In this document: positions 1 through 12,193 of the stretch, one piece after another | Layout: each line of letters starts with the position of its first letter | How positions within the stretch are numbered: position 1 is the stretch's first letter | Source of the DNA: Acheta domesticus | Taxonomy: Eukaryota > Arthropoda > Insecta > Orthoptera > Gryllidae | DNA: 64,000 nt | NCBI GenBank assembly: GCA_031308135.1 | Contig: JAHLJT010008756.1 | Span: 102,855,271 to 102,919,270, forward strand | Direction: 5' to 3' | Translations under genes and position numbers: made by a program | The notes under the pieces: model-generated | The model's input: the letters and a program-made list of their open reading frames with translations, nothing else | What the model was told of the DNA's origin: nothing | Databases searched by the model: none

Positions 1-355
1 GATACTGTATATTACCATTCAAGTTTGTCAGTTTGTTCTTCCGTTATTGAAGAGGACTTCTGTTCCCCAATCACTTTTATAAATAATAATAAGCTTACGT
101 TGATCACCATGGAAGTATAAAGCAGTGTAAACACGTGTTGAGACCCGGGAGATAGCCGTGGCGGACACCATGGTGGTGGGGGAGAGCGCGAGCATGCCAG
201 TAGTTCAAACATTCTTGTTCAGTTGGCATCGCCAGTGACTGGAGCGAAGGTCTTGCCAGTCACTTGCAACAAGGCGTTTACACGTTGCCAGTCTCCACTT
301 GCCAGTTGCTGGCAACCTCAACTGGCACGTTTACTGGCAACGCGTAAATCAGCCT
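1..355. other. Non-coding, GCCAGT-rich stretch
   Basis: No gene is supported. From about 225 to 345 the motif GCCAGT and its complement ACTGGC recur several times in both orientations, including TTGCCAGTTGCTGGCAAC, giving a small imperfect palindromic cluster. It may be the edge of a transposon beginning left of the window, but I cannot define ends. Confidence 0.35.
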
Positions 356-1216
356 TGAGAGGGGTGGCAGTGAGGGGTAAGAGGCATAACTTCAGCAGTC
401 CATGGTCTTGACACAAAGGTCACACTTCGAAACATCAATTTTAACGATCGGAATGATTTTTTCCATTGATTTATCTGCACATAACTTGTGTTCTTTAATA
501 ATATCATATTCAAACTTGACGAGACTCCAGTCTCTTTGTTGGTAAATTTCTTTTTTAATTAAGATGATCACTCGTCCACTTCGCAACCGCACCTCTATTT
601 CTGTTCATAAATGGAAAAGAAAACAGTACACTTCAGTCTTCTGCCATGGATTTTCACGTTTGTGGCAGCACGTGGCGTTATCAAGTGAGAAACTCTCGAA
701 TCAGTATTAGCAGTTGTGACTGCAGTTTAGCATTTGTGTTTAAATTTAGTAAATTTACGCTGATAAACTGTCAAGATTATTTCAAAATTTTTATTGCTTT
801 GTTCTTTTGGCGCGTGTTTAAATATGAATTTATTAACAATAAATAATAAGAGAAAATGTCTACCTATCTATTATTTGATGAATTAATCGAGATATTACAA
901 TAAAAATCTTTTAGAATTTATTCCCTTCCCATGTTTTAAAATGACAGCTTGTTTCTTCCATAACACACTGAGATCAATTCTTGAAGTTTGGAGAGAACCT
1001 TTATTATTATCATCTTTCCGATACAAATTATTTTTATTTGGTTCTTTTTGATTATCGTTGCTTTGGAATTTCAGTAGAAGTAGTTCAATTCAGATTAACA
1101 AATTGGAAAAAATCTCTCATCCTAATCGTTAATATTGATGTTTGTTCATATGATATTCGTGTCAAGACCATGAATTGCTATAGTTACGCCTCTATCATTC
1201 ACGGCCACCCCTCTCA
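356..1216. mobile_element. Long-TIR non-autonomous element
   Basis: The two ends are inverted repeats of roughly 110 bp with moderate identity. The left end starts TGAGAGGGGTGGC at 356 and runs past 480. The right end is its complement, finishing GCCACCCCTCTCA at 1216. Shared blocks inside the arms include CATGGTCTTGACAC and ACATCAAT(T/A)TTAACGAT. The 640-bp interior has no convincing coding sequence. The structure fits a MITE or foldback element. No clear TSD was found, so the superfamily is open. Confidence 0.55.
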
Positions 1217-1829
1217 CACTCCCTCCACGAAACGTCCCGTCTCCACGAAACAGTCTCGACGCCGCAAAGGCCACTTACCTCGAGTTGCAACGGCTGCTCG
1301 GGGATATAGTCCGTTTAATTCAAAATCACATATCAGAAAGTCTAGTTTTATACTCAAATTACTATCAAAATACTGACATACGATACACAATTTTATTCCT
1401 TTTTTTATGATCTATCCATTGCTGGTGAAAAAATATTTAGTTCCATTTAAAAAATCAAAGATGATTAAATTTCACGAAAACTCAAAATTTTATAGACAAT
1501 TTCTCTACGGTATGTTACTTGCCTCATGATTCCGCATTGTATGCGCAAACTGCATTTCGATATCCTGAACCGTTTAGAAGTTATGGGGATGGTCCATAGT
1601 TGGTGGGACATTCTTTATGTTCGTGAATACACTGCTTGCCTTATACAATGAATTCATTGCCAGGTGTTTTGCTTTCTCGTGCTTTTTCATTTAAAGTTTT
1701 GAATAAAAAAATCTATATCTTGAATCTATTTAATTTTCGTACCAAATGTTCAGTGATTTCAAATTAGTGTTACAAAAACTGATGACTGAGACGTGTTAAT
1801 ACGGAGAGAAAATGTGGTGTAAATAGTAT
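1217..1829. other. No gene seen; left part of a duplicated sequence
   Basis: AT-rich sequence without a supported gene. The last 95 bases (about 1735-1829) match 2745-2840 as a diverged direct repeat, which is useful because one copy carries the hairpin MITE at 1832 and the other does not. Confidence 0.5.
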
Positions 1830-1831
1830 TA

Positions 1832-2084
1832 TACTGCGATTTTTCTAAGAGTGACTCTCAAGGAAACTCAAATCCCATCTTCGCGATGGAATATGTCACG
1901 GCATTTCGCGTCTTTCTCAGTCGTTCCGCTAGATTTCGCACGATCGCGACCGCATGAAGCAGTGCTTGCGATCATGCGACTTCTACCGGCAAGACCGAGA
2001 AAAGAAGCGAAATGCCGTGACATATTCCATCGCGAAGATGGGATTTGAGTTTCCTTGAGAGTCGCTCTTAGAAAAATCGCAGTA
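1832..2084. mobile_element. Hairpin MITE, subfamily A (copy 1)
   Basis: The 253-bp element is an almost uninterrupted inverted repeat. The left arm starts TACTGCGATTTTTCTAAGAG and the right arm is its complement, with only a few mismatches out to a central palindrome near 1955. It is flanked by TA on both sides (1830-1831 and 2085-2086). The related unoccupied sequence at 2745-2850 contains only one TA at the equivalent position, supporting a TA target duplication as in the Tc1/mariner superfamily. No coding capacity: open frames on both strands are mirror images of the same stem. A transcript would fold into one long hairpin (inference). Confidence 0.85.
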
Positions 2085-2650
2085 TACATAACCATTACTA
2101 ATGGAGTACGTTCTGCTTCAGCACTACTAGTTTTTTTTAATGAAATGTATTCGTCAAAAACAGATTTTCAAATAAGGTTATTTTTGGATTTTTCGAAAAT
2201 ATGAGTATTTTTCGAGTAATTTAGCTTCAAACATAGTTGCCCGCTCCGAATTCCTTGCGCTTTGTGAATGTAATAGACGTGATTCCAGGGAGTTGGATGC
2301 TACATAAGTTAGGATTTATATATTATTTCACATTTCTTTGTTCGTTTATTTCATTCGAGCTTTTGTTATACGTTTCCAAAATAATATTTTAGAAACTATT
2401 TAATACCATTTTGATATTCCATATTTTTTGTCCTTGGGAGTGTATTTACATTTTCAATGTATTGAAGTATTTTCTTTCAACCAATCCACAAACCTTAATT
2501 AAAATTAGCCCTATTAGGCGTTCTTTTTTAAAAATACGATTCAAATGTAATATGAAAGAAAAATTCCTTCAGGGAAACTTAGATTGGAATGCAACAATGC
2601 ATTCCACGCTGCGAGACGACAGCTGAATTTTTGTGAATTACTTCTCATTG

Positions 2651-2689
2651 TTGGGTCATGATTTAACTGTATGTTAAATCATGACCCAA
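2651..2689. repeat. Perfect short hairpin
   Basis: A 17-bp arm, TTGGGTCATGATTTAAC, is followed by a 5-base loop and its exact complement ending at 2689. Too short to be an obvious transposon by itself. It may be the centre of an old MITE, or simply a palindrome. Confidence 0.6.
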
Positions 2690-2744
2690 GCAATTATAAG
2701 TGTCAGATTTGTGTTGATATTATCTCGAAAATATTTAGTTTTCG

Positions 2745-2850
2745 CATCAAATGTTTTAGATTCGTTTTACAAAAATTATGACATAGATGTGTTAATTCGG
2801 AGAGATATTGTGATATAAATAATATTACATAACCATTACTAAGTGCGAGA
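2745..2850. repeat. Direct repeat of 1735-1829/2087-2100 without the MITE
   Basis: Shared blocks include GTGTTAAT(A/T)CGGAGAGA, TAAATA(G/A)TATTACATAACC and CCATTACTAA. At 1832 the same sequence is interrupted by the hairpin MITE. Here it is continuous through TATTACATAACC. Confidence 0.6.
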
Positions 2851-4300
2851 AAGTTCGTGCTGTTTTAATACCACTTAAGTTTTCTCTAGTACTCTACAGT
2901 ACTATGAACTACTTTCTAGTACTCTATAGGCTAGTTTTTCAATAGTACCCTTATTTCGGCAAAACTAGAACATGCTCTCATTCACAAAGTGATTCACATT
3001 TAGAATTAAAATAGAATTAAATCCGTCCACGGTGTCTGCCGGCAGGTAGCGAGTGCATTGCGGAAATAGGTGGGGGGGGGGAATACAACGGACTCAGCGT
3101 GACTGGGGGACTGAGTTTCTTCTCTATAATATTCTATACATGTTCTGGAAATTTAGTACAAACTCTGCCGCTACACTTAGGAACAACTTACATTTAGAAT
3201 AAAAAGTACCAAAACAGTTTTTCCATTTCATATGCTATTGGTCACGTGGTTGATAACTCGTAATGTTACAAAAAGTATATGCTATCAAATATCATGAAAG
3301 AACGGATAAATAGAAATATCGTGGATGATGGATGAATATTGTTCTGTGTTTTATTGGTGATGCTACTCAAAATTTCTCTAAATCCTTCTCAGAGTGAGTA
3401 AAATCGTGTCCCCGTAGCTGTCAAGCGTTGTTTAAAATTAGAGCAACATAAATTTCCCATTTGCCTAAATTTGCCTATTTCCTAAATGCCTATTTGTCTT
3501 CAAATATTAAATTAAATATATTTTGGTAATTACATTCAGAAGATGAAAATACGTGAGGATGACTTTACTCCTCTTTTTATGGAAATTAGAAATAAGAAAA
3601 CTTTTATGGTGCCATTGAAAGATTTCTTCTTAGTCAACGACCATCAACTCTGCATTATTGGCATTGCTGAAGTTATCAAGGACGATGTGGAGGGGGAGAT
3701 TCGGTTTTATCTTAACTATAACCTAATTATTTTTCATTAACATTAGGTGAAATTGTATGTGCAGTTGAAAGTTATAAATATATTTTCATCCCATCAATCT
3801 TTTCAAACAAGGCTGGGAGTGCATTTTGACATTTTCAAAGAGAACACAACACAAATGAAGAAGCACAGAAGAAAAAGCAACATTTTCACATCTTTTTGTG
3901 TTTTTCTTTTGAAGTAGAACTTCAATCCTCAGTTATTTTTCATTTTTTCATTGTGTGAAAATATAATCATGACGTTGTAAGGCGGGCAATAAATAGTACG
4001 CACATTTCAATTTGTGACGCCACCCTACGGACATTTTTTGTATCAAGAGTAATAATAAATTATTTTGGAAAAAAATCTTACATTTTATTTTTAAAACATA
4101 TATATTTCTCTAGTTGATGCTGCAATTACATGAAAAATGATTTTGAAAGAAGTAAATTGAATTATAAAATATGAATATTGAAAAGTATCGTTTTTTTTCT
4201 GAACACATCCCATTCTTCTTGTTTCCGATTGGTACGAGACTTTGGTGAGAGGGAACGGCGTATAGAAGGCTGTGGTAACAAACTGAACGAACAAAGCGTG
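2851..4300. other. No gene seen
   Basis: AT-rich intergenic sequence upstream of SUMO. Visible details are a short TAGTACTCTA-type repeat cluster at about 2885-2935 and a run of ten G at 3072-3081. Open frames such as 3543-3740 resemble nothing I know and are flanked by low-complexity sequence. The bases just before the SUMO start (about 4250-4358) are less AT-rich and probably hold its promoter and 5' UTR (inference). Confidence 0.4.
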
Positions 4301-4358
4301 GCGCCATATTGAGCTTCTTGGCGCGTGTGAGCTATTTGCAGTGTAGTGTTGTTACACG

Positions 4359-7300
4359 ATGTCAGATAATCAGGTACCGTATTTGTTTTTATATTTTACC
4401 GAATGAAGTACGTTTGAAGGCTTATTGTCCTATGGATTCGTCATGTACAATAAAATCCTTCTTATTGTGGGGTAAAATGGTTTACAGGAACAGAAGACCG
4501 AAGCCGGGACGGGGGATGCTAATTCTGAGTACATAAAGCTGAAAGTTGTTGGAAATGTAAGTACAATTTTCGCCCAATTTGTTCTCCTGAACGTTATTTC
4601 GGAGTGTTGTAGATGTTGATGGAATAATTATTCTTAATTTTGTCTGGAATGTATCGATATGCACGCAAAAACAGGCGAATACCATACATTGGTTATTGAT
4701 GTTCATGCCGCATGTATGCTTGGAGGTTCAGTAGTGTTGCTGGGTTTCACCTGCGTTCTCTTAGGTAACGAGACTTGGCGGTTGGGACCGATCCGCATTT
4801 CAGAGAATTGTTTATGTAAGAATCGTTTCATTATCTATAGTTTTAATTGAGCAATTTATTTATTTTCGTCTAAAACATCACTAGTTTGTCTATAACACCT
4901 AGTGGTTTAAAACACAACTAGGGTGAAGTTCCACTAGTTTGTTTTTTGGAACGTTTTTTTGTCATTGTGTTGTGTAAGCCTAGGACTTTCCTTGAATCCG
5001 TTGTTGTTCAATTTGGAAAATATGTATATCATTGGTTTTAAATTGATTAAAATTGATGTATGCAGTACTGAGATACATTCCGTTGTGTTCAGAATTGTAT
5101 TTCTTGAGGTTTTAATAGTCCTTATTTGCACAAAGTCAGAACCATGAATTACGAAACGTTTAAGTAATAGATCGGATTATATTCCAGTTGGGAAGTGGAA
5201 CTGAAATATGAATCGTGTAAAGAAAATACGGTTTGAGCTGCTGGAAGTGGAGCATTTGAGCTATTTAGGAAAGTACTAATGGTAATTGTAATCTTTTTGA
5301 GTTTCATACCAATGAAATTCCAATACCTGAAGAACACTGTTCTGTGTGTTGGGGGTGGGGTATCATATGGTGGAATAAATTGTAAAAGGTTTATATATTC
5401 AAAACCTAATGCTTTATGTATTTTGCAGGATATTACAATTTTCTCAGTTTGTACTTATATATATATTTGAATTTTTTGAGCCATGGAAAAGTCTTAAATA
5501 TTTTGAACTTTGCTGTACTTGGGACACAGATGGCCATGTTGTGTTTATGAAGAATTGATTCAATATTCACTTTTTTGCTCTGAATACTTCCTATTCTCAT
5601 TGGTATCTAGATATTTGAACAAGCCAGTTTAAGGTCTCTTAAAGAATTTTGGAGTTCCCAAAATGCGTTTACGCATTGGTGACAGTTTACGATTGTTGAA
5701 AGATGAAAATTATCTCTTGGGTTAATGAAGCTTTAAATAAGTTGTAAACAATGAAAGGGTAATTTCTTACTTAATCAATGTTGGAAAAAGCACTTAGTTT
5801 TTGTCAATGAAACTTTTTCTCTGTGGTAAGCAATTGTTAATGGATGTTGCTAATAATCTGAATGCTTAATCAGAATCTAGTAAATATATTTGCATTTATG
5901 AAATTTTCTATTCTTGAAGGAGCACATGTTTTCTCAAAATTCAATTTTTTTGTGAATTTGAACTTGCAATTTAGATTGAAAGCAGGGAGTGAATCTACAT
6001 TTATGGTAGTGGGGGGGGGGGGCAAGCCGAGAAGGACTTAAGGAATCGTTGACTGAAAGAAATTGAGACGGAATGAGAACCAAGTTTTCCTGAATGTAAA
6101 TGTAAAAATAGTTGTGCTATGAAAGAACACTACTGATTCAATAATTTCTAAAAAAAACAATTTTTTTAAATTTCTAGTAGTTGAAATGTAAGGCACACGT
6201 GAAAATTGTTGCTTAATACATTTTTGAAAACCATAAAATAAGTAGAATTTATTTGACAATGAACCAAGAATATTCAAACTGCTAGGTAAGTATTGTTCTA
6301 TGCATTCTTACTTTCTTGAAATAGAAAAGGTGAACCTATTTGCTGTAATATTGAAGTTAATTGTTTTTGATTGATAGACTTTAACTTAATATAAATGTAA
6401 GTCTAATTGTCAATGTCATTTTTGGAAGACATGCATTTGCAAATATTTGCGTTCGTCCAAGTCAAGATCTTTTTCTTCTGCTAGGTGTTCAGAGCAAAAG
6501 GGGATCTAACTTGAGGCAAGAGGAAGAGTGACTTAACGTGTTCTTCTATTGCAGTGTGATCACTCGTGCTCTAAGGGTAGTCCACTTGTGCTCTCAAGGA
6601 CTCATAACAAGTGTTTGTTTCTTAATATATTTATATAGAAAGGATAGCCCACTTAAATTGAATAGATCCAATAGAAATCCTTTTTGTACAGTAGTTAATT
6701 CCATTGAAATATTGTGAAATGTGAATTAGTTCTTGTATTAACTTTAAAATAAATTTAATTACTATCAAAATGTATATTGCAAGTTGTAAGAGTTAAAACT
6801 TTTCATTTTTATTTATATTCATATAACAAAATGGTGTGAAACATTATAGGATTAAAAATGAGACCGCTGTTTTTCTCGTATAATGGTCTTCTTAGATAGT
6901 TTCAGGAAAAGAGCAAGAATCTTAAGGGTCAACTGTTCTAAATATAGTTCTGCCCTACAGCTCGTGAGCAAACAATACTTCTACCGTAATTAGTTTTGTA
7001 AGGTTATGAAATTATTTTGATACTATACACTATGCACAATAGAATGAAATTTCATATTGACTGTTAAATTTTACTTTTGGAGTGTTCAGATTTAAAATTG
7101 TGGTTTATCCTGACTGTATGGTACCCCTTGCTGTCACGGCCTCCTTAATACATACATAATCGTACCGAAAGGCGATTTTGTTTCCACCGCATTATAATGC
7201 CAAATTACTTTCAAAGGTAAGTTTTCTTGCTTCGATCGCCCGGATCCAAGTCAGGCTTGGGCCTTTGGCCCTCGCATTCACTATAAACAACCTGGAGTCT

Positions 7301-7808
7301 TATCCATCGCATAATTACCAATTTTCTTTTATAAGAAATCACTTCAGTATTCAAACTGCTCAGTGAATGAACCTTATGAATTTATTAGAGAGGCCGTGAC
7401 AGCATGTGATACCATACAGTCAGGATCAACCAAAATTATTTCTCATGTTAATTGCAGAATTCCTGTGCTTATAAATTAGTTTAGAATTATTTCTCAAATT
7501 AAATTCCTGTTGCAGGATTCAAATGAAATTCATTTTCGTGTGAAGATGACAACCCAGATGGGAAAACTAAAGAAGTCCTACAGTGAAAGAGTTGTAAGTA
7601 ATGGTATTTCAATAATGCTGTTTAAATAATATGGTCCTATATTAAATTTGTTTTTTGTTTTTTTCTTTTCTAGGGTGTACCAGTTACATCACTGAGGTTC
7701 CTCTTTGATGGGCGGCGAATTAATGATGATGAAACTCCAAAACAACTTGATATGGAGAATGATGATGTTATTGAAGTCTATCAAGAGCAGACAGGAGGGA
7801 ATTTTTGA
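4359..7808 (+). CDS. SUMO: SUMO (small ubiquitin-like modifier), 4 exons
   Basis: Ubiquitin-like protein that is conjugated to lysines of target proteins, mainly nuclear, by the E1 Aos1/Uba2, E2 Ubc9 and E3 ligases. Exons read 4359-4373, 4488-4556, 7516-7593 and 7674-7808. All introns are GT-AG and phase 0, and the joined frame is 98 residues. Family landmarks are visible: [10 protein letters not shown], the beta strand IHFRVKMTT, the RFLFDGRRI core, and [12 protein letters not shown]. The precursor ends GGNF, so SUMO proteases must remove two residues to expose Gly95-Gly96. It resembles the SUMO2/3 and insect Smt3 type. The usual N-terminal SUMO2/3 acceptor site (hydrophobic-K-x-E) reads QKTE here, so the hydrophobic residue is missing. 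The start is the first ATG, followed directly by SDNQ as in relatives. Intron 2 (2959 bp) contains a MITE. Identification is firm. Confidence 0.97.
7102..7431. mobile_element. MITE in SUMO intron 2
   Basis: 330-bp element with inverted ends. The left end includes ATCCTGACTGTATGGTA and TGCTGTCACGGCCTC. The right end is the complement, with a five-base mismatch block between the two parts. No coding capacity. The TSD is not clear, so the superfamily is unassigned. It does not touch the splice sites. Confidence 0.75.
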
Positions 7809-8126
7809 ACTCTAATACTCCATTCTGTGAAGAGTGTGTGATGAAAATTTTATATTCTACCTGTTTGTCAATTGAACAATTAATGGACACAAAATGGTGC
7901 ATCTCCCTAACTCGTTAATGTACTCTCGTGACATTCCTTTGTAGTTCGATTCATTAATATTTTTTTCTCTTTTTTTTTTGTGATTCAGGTTCTCTTGCTT
8001 CAGTTTAAAATTAAGAATTTACTTTCTGTGTGATTGTACTGGTTTTTAATTTTTGAGATGAATATTAAAGAGTTGGGGGCTGTGCAAGGATCTCTTTCAG
8101 AGGCATATGCGCCATGTGTAATGTAG

Positions 8127-8132
8127 AATAAA
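8127..8132 (+). terminator. SUMO polyadenylation signal AATAAA
   Basis: Canonical AATAAA about 320 bp after the SUMO stop codon. A second AATAAA lies at 8299-8304. Which one is used cannot be told from sequence; a long 3' UTR using both is plausible. Confidence 0.5.
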
Positions 8133-8309
8133 GTGTTTCATTTCTTCATAATAGTCGGAGGACATGCCTCCCATTCATTATTTAGCTGTCAAAAATTTAT
8201 TAGAAAACTGATCAGGAAAATCATACGGAACTATCAGTTATATGTTGAAACTTGTCACATCTTAAGTGTTTTTTGATTTAAACTAGTGTTCATGTCCTAA
8301 TAAAACATG

Positions 8310-11300
8310 TTTAACTTCAGTGGTTTAATTTTTCTATTGAAATGGTGTAAGAACCTCTTATTATAGTTAGATGTACATATTTTCATTTGAACTTAATTAG
8401 ACAAGGTCTGTCTTGATAGTAGTCAAACTAATTTAGTAACAAAAAGAAATTGCAAATACATAATGACTTATTCTTCGAAGTGGATCCTTGTGCATCAATG
8501 CCACAACTATATTGGTCCTTCGTCTCTTAGGTGGCCCTCTGGAACACAGCCCATGGAATTCAGTTCTTGTCATGGTCTGTTGTATTGTCTGGACAGTGCT
8601 GTGGTGATTGTCATTTCATAGCTTGAAGTTGGGCTGGGAGAGCAACGTGAGGGCTGTAGGGTGGCTGGGATAGTGTCACCTTGTTTTGAGGCATGTACTC
8701 CTCCACGAGTGTGGTGTAGCTTGATGCATTGTTTTGGTGGAACTTTGAGGAATTAATGGCTAAGGAGATGTGGAAGGTAAAAGACTTTGTGTAGAAAATC
8801 GAATTCATGGTCATTTATGGTTCCACTGGCACAAGCACTTTGAAACACCTGGCCAGTAATTAACTAAGTCACTTGTCAAAATGACTGGTGACATTCAGAA
8901 ACTCTGGATCTCCCCAAGGCATAGTCCCCGCAGGCTGTGGGAATCGTACCAACGGTTTGTTGCGAGTTCGAGTTTTGTGTTAAATTTAGTTGCGTAGTAA
9001 AGTGAGGGTAAATTTGTGTTTGAGCATGGCAGTGTTGCTTGAAGGAGGGCTCTTGACGTGTTCACTTTGTGATTGGGTTGGAGCTGTTTGCCAGGCTCTT
9101 CTGGCAGTCCCCACTATCTGGCCTCTATGGAGACCCTCTCTAATACACTGCGCCATGAAATTGTCAGACTACTTTTGGGACAAACCTTGTTATAATTCTA
9201 GAGCTCCTTTTATGTGCTTGTATAGCAAACATTTGTAATCTTTATTACTTTCTGTGGTAATACACTTATTGATTTAACTCCATGAAATATTTTTGTAGTT
9301 TTTATGAAATAAGCAACAATTTTTGGGCAAATTATATTAGTAATTCTTGAAAATACTTGTATTTTCAAAATTACTGTGAACCTTGTTAGAAAATTGTAAA
9401 GATATCAAAGTAAATCAGTAAATCTAGATATTGCATTGGTCAGTAAAGATCTGTAAGAAACACATTAATTTGATGGAGAGTTAATGTCTTTTTCTTCAGT
9501 TTTGTCCATAATGTGGGGCTGTCTACATTGGTTGCTTTTTTGTGTTGAATGCAAAACCCTCTTGTTGAGAAAGTGAAAGTGTTGGCCAATTCAAAATTAA
9601 GTTTTATTTATTACAGTAATGGGAAAACTTTCAAGATCTGGATTGAAAAATCTAAATTGGTTGATGTCTGAATTTTATTTAGTTTAAATATTTTAAATTA
9701 AGTGTAATGGGTTCACGGGTGGAAACTTTCCCAATTTAGTTTGTAGGGTAGTAAATATGTTAGCTTTAATGTATAATATTTTAGATATGATTGGTAATTG
9801 ACATTTTATTTTGAGAGTTGGTAATGTGACTCAAGGCTGTGGCATAATCCTATGAGCAAAATAAATTCAGTTTTATCACATCATACTCTGTTTTTTAGAC
9901 AGCCTTTAATTTTTTTTGTAATTCAGGTGCACAAACTACTTCATGATACATTAAGGTCAATAGTAGCTGTTGTGGTCAGATGAAAGTAGTTGCATTTTCA
10001 ATTTATAAGAACATTTGAGCACTTTTGCTAAAAATTGAACTTTCAGCTTGCCCTGAAAAAACTGATTGTATACTAGTGGCTGTCTAAAAAAGGTTGGTTT
10101 ATTTGCATTTACCTGGGGCAACAAGGTTTGAAGAATTAAATCTGAAGGAATTAGGAATCTGTTAGGAATAATAAGAATTAAATCTGAAGATAGGGTTGAG
10201 ATCTGTGTAGAATTTTCGTGTTGGGAAAAACTGTTAGTGTGCCTGAGAATTGTGAGATTTATAGACAGTTAATGGATTGAAATTGGGAATTTATTTAGTA
10301 TCTACTTGGTACTTCGTTCTGAAGGTGATGGTGAATTAAACTTTTGTGACAAGTACCTTAGTAACAGAAATTATTGCTCTATTAGATACTTTTAAAGTGA
10401 AGTTTCTCATTATATTCAGATAGTTATTTTCAGTGCTAATGGAATTGTTTCTGACAGCATGAGAGTGGCTACTTGTTGCATAGTAATATTGAACACTGCA
10501 CCTTTGGAAGTGGTTTTCTTCTTTAATGTACTTAATTTATGTGAGAACTGTTACTGAACTTAAGTTGGGCTTTAACATGTATTATGTTAAAGGGACAAGA
10601 ACAAAGGGGAAAAGAAATATGGCCTAAAGATTGAACTGTCCTGAAGATCTGTTCTGTATTTACATAAGATTATTGATAATTTGGCCTAGCCAAACTCTAG
10701 GATTTTGATTTCACCAATTAAGCAAATAGAATTTTTAAAAAAATAGAACGGATTGAAGCAACCTAAGAATCTCTTAATCGTATTTAGTAAAAGTTTAACA
10801 TACAATTACAAATTGTTAAGTTGGTGTAAAAATTAATTCAGAAATAATTAATGCAATTTGTGGTTATGTGTGCTGATAGTGGACAAAAGTCTTCAAATGA
10901 CAAGAGTTACTGTGAGGTTAAATAAAGCAAGTACTTTTTCTGAGGAGAGTTGAAATCTTTTATTCAGAAATGGTAATAATGTAGTCTTGATGTTCAATAA
11001 GCTTTCGACACTGAAATTTGAATTCCATGGCTTGAAAATTTAGTTTTTTTTCGTTCTTTTTTCCATGTATGAGTTTACTATCGTTGAAAACATTTTAATG
11101 ATCTAGTCCAATGGTGAGATGCATAGGATTGTATTTGTGAAAAAAGGATCACAATGTCCCATAACAAAGCCATATTCGAGATTCAGCCGAATCCGAAGTA
11201 AATGAAATTACTAATTTTTAAGTTGATTGTGGGCAGAATTGGAACTATGAAACAATTTTTAATCTAATTTTTCATTAAGTGTTACAGATAACCCCGGTTC

Positions 11301-11670
11301 TTAAGTTCTCTCCACCAACACACAATAGATAGGACCATGATTGTAATTAATAATTGAATACGTAGGATTCGTTTCGAACTCTGTATTTGGTAGCAGAGAA
11401 TAACAAATTCCCATTTCCCAAGGTCATTAGACATGTTAAGGCCGTGGCTACGTCAGTGAGTAGTGTAGAGCTGTAGCATTAACAATTGTTTGGATCACCA
11501 GCTACCCACCACAGCACTGATCAGTACTAAAAGCACGAGCACGTTTTCTTGAGCTCTGGAACCTCCCCATTCCTTTACTAATATTAGTTGAATTAAGAAA
11601 AAATAGCAACAACCGTTGTTGACAAAATCTTAATGACCTGAAATTTTCGCTCCCGTTAGAGCAGCATTAC
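8310..11670. other. No gene seen (long AT-rich stretch)
   Basis: More than 3 kb without a supported gene or a recognisable transposon. It could be a very long SUMO 3' UTR or intergenic DNA. Short open frames (for example 8990-9238) have no familiar motif. Confidence 0.4.
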
Positions 11671-11673
11671 AGT

Positions 11674-11810
11674 TTTTGCCACCTCGAACGTTCAGCACTC
11701 GATTTTCTGCTCATGCGCAGATCAAGTTTCGTATCACTTAAGTCAAGCTGACTTCAGTGCATCTGCGCATGCCCTGCAGATCGATAGTGCTTAACGTTCC
11801 AGGTGGCAAA
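11674..11810. mobile_element. Small hairpin MITE
   Basis: Left arm TTTTGCCACCTCGAACGTT then CAGCACT; right arm is the complement with a few changes, ending GGTGGCAAAA. About 137 bp and non-coding. The inner part also pairs through GCATGCGCAGAT-like blocks. Confidence 0.6.
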
Positions 11811-11950
11811 ACGAGAGAGGAGTTGGCAATGTATTAGTGAAAGATTGTAAAATGCCTAGTGGATTTATTGGTAATGTCGAAGTGAATTACTACAGAAGAA
11901 CAAATGTGAAATATAAAAATGAAATAAAATAAAGTTCAACATTTGTAATT

Positions 11951-12190
11951 GTGCGGAAAATGGCCTCGCACAGAAATGCAAGGCCATTATTTTCACGCAC
12001 TAACAACATGCACAATGTCGCTCCCATCCGCTTCAGTGCACACACTCTTCCGTGGCAAAACACTGTCGCTTACCTTGGTATTACTTTCGATCGCAGGCTC
12101 ACCTGGAAAGCTCATTTAAAAGAAGCGCGAAAAAATGTGACGCATCCTCTCTTCTGCTACTTTAGAAGCCGCTCTCTTAATAATCCGCCT
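11951..12190 (+). pseudogene. LINE reverse-transcriptase C-terminal fragment
   Basis: The translated stretch contains VAYLGITFDRRLTWKAHL, the pattern that follows the RT catalytic core in jockey-clade LINEs. Only this short piece remains. It stops where the MITE at 12194 begins and is not continued after it. No RT catalytic residues are included. Confidence 0.65.
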
Positions 12191-12193
12191 CTA

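Noticed and set aside
1851..2095. Open frames on both strands with nearly the same protein sequence
   Set aside because: They are the two arms of one hairpin MITE read in opposite directions, not genes. The same applies to 12294-12527, 28522-28967 and 51489-51689.
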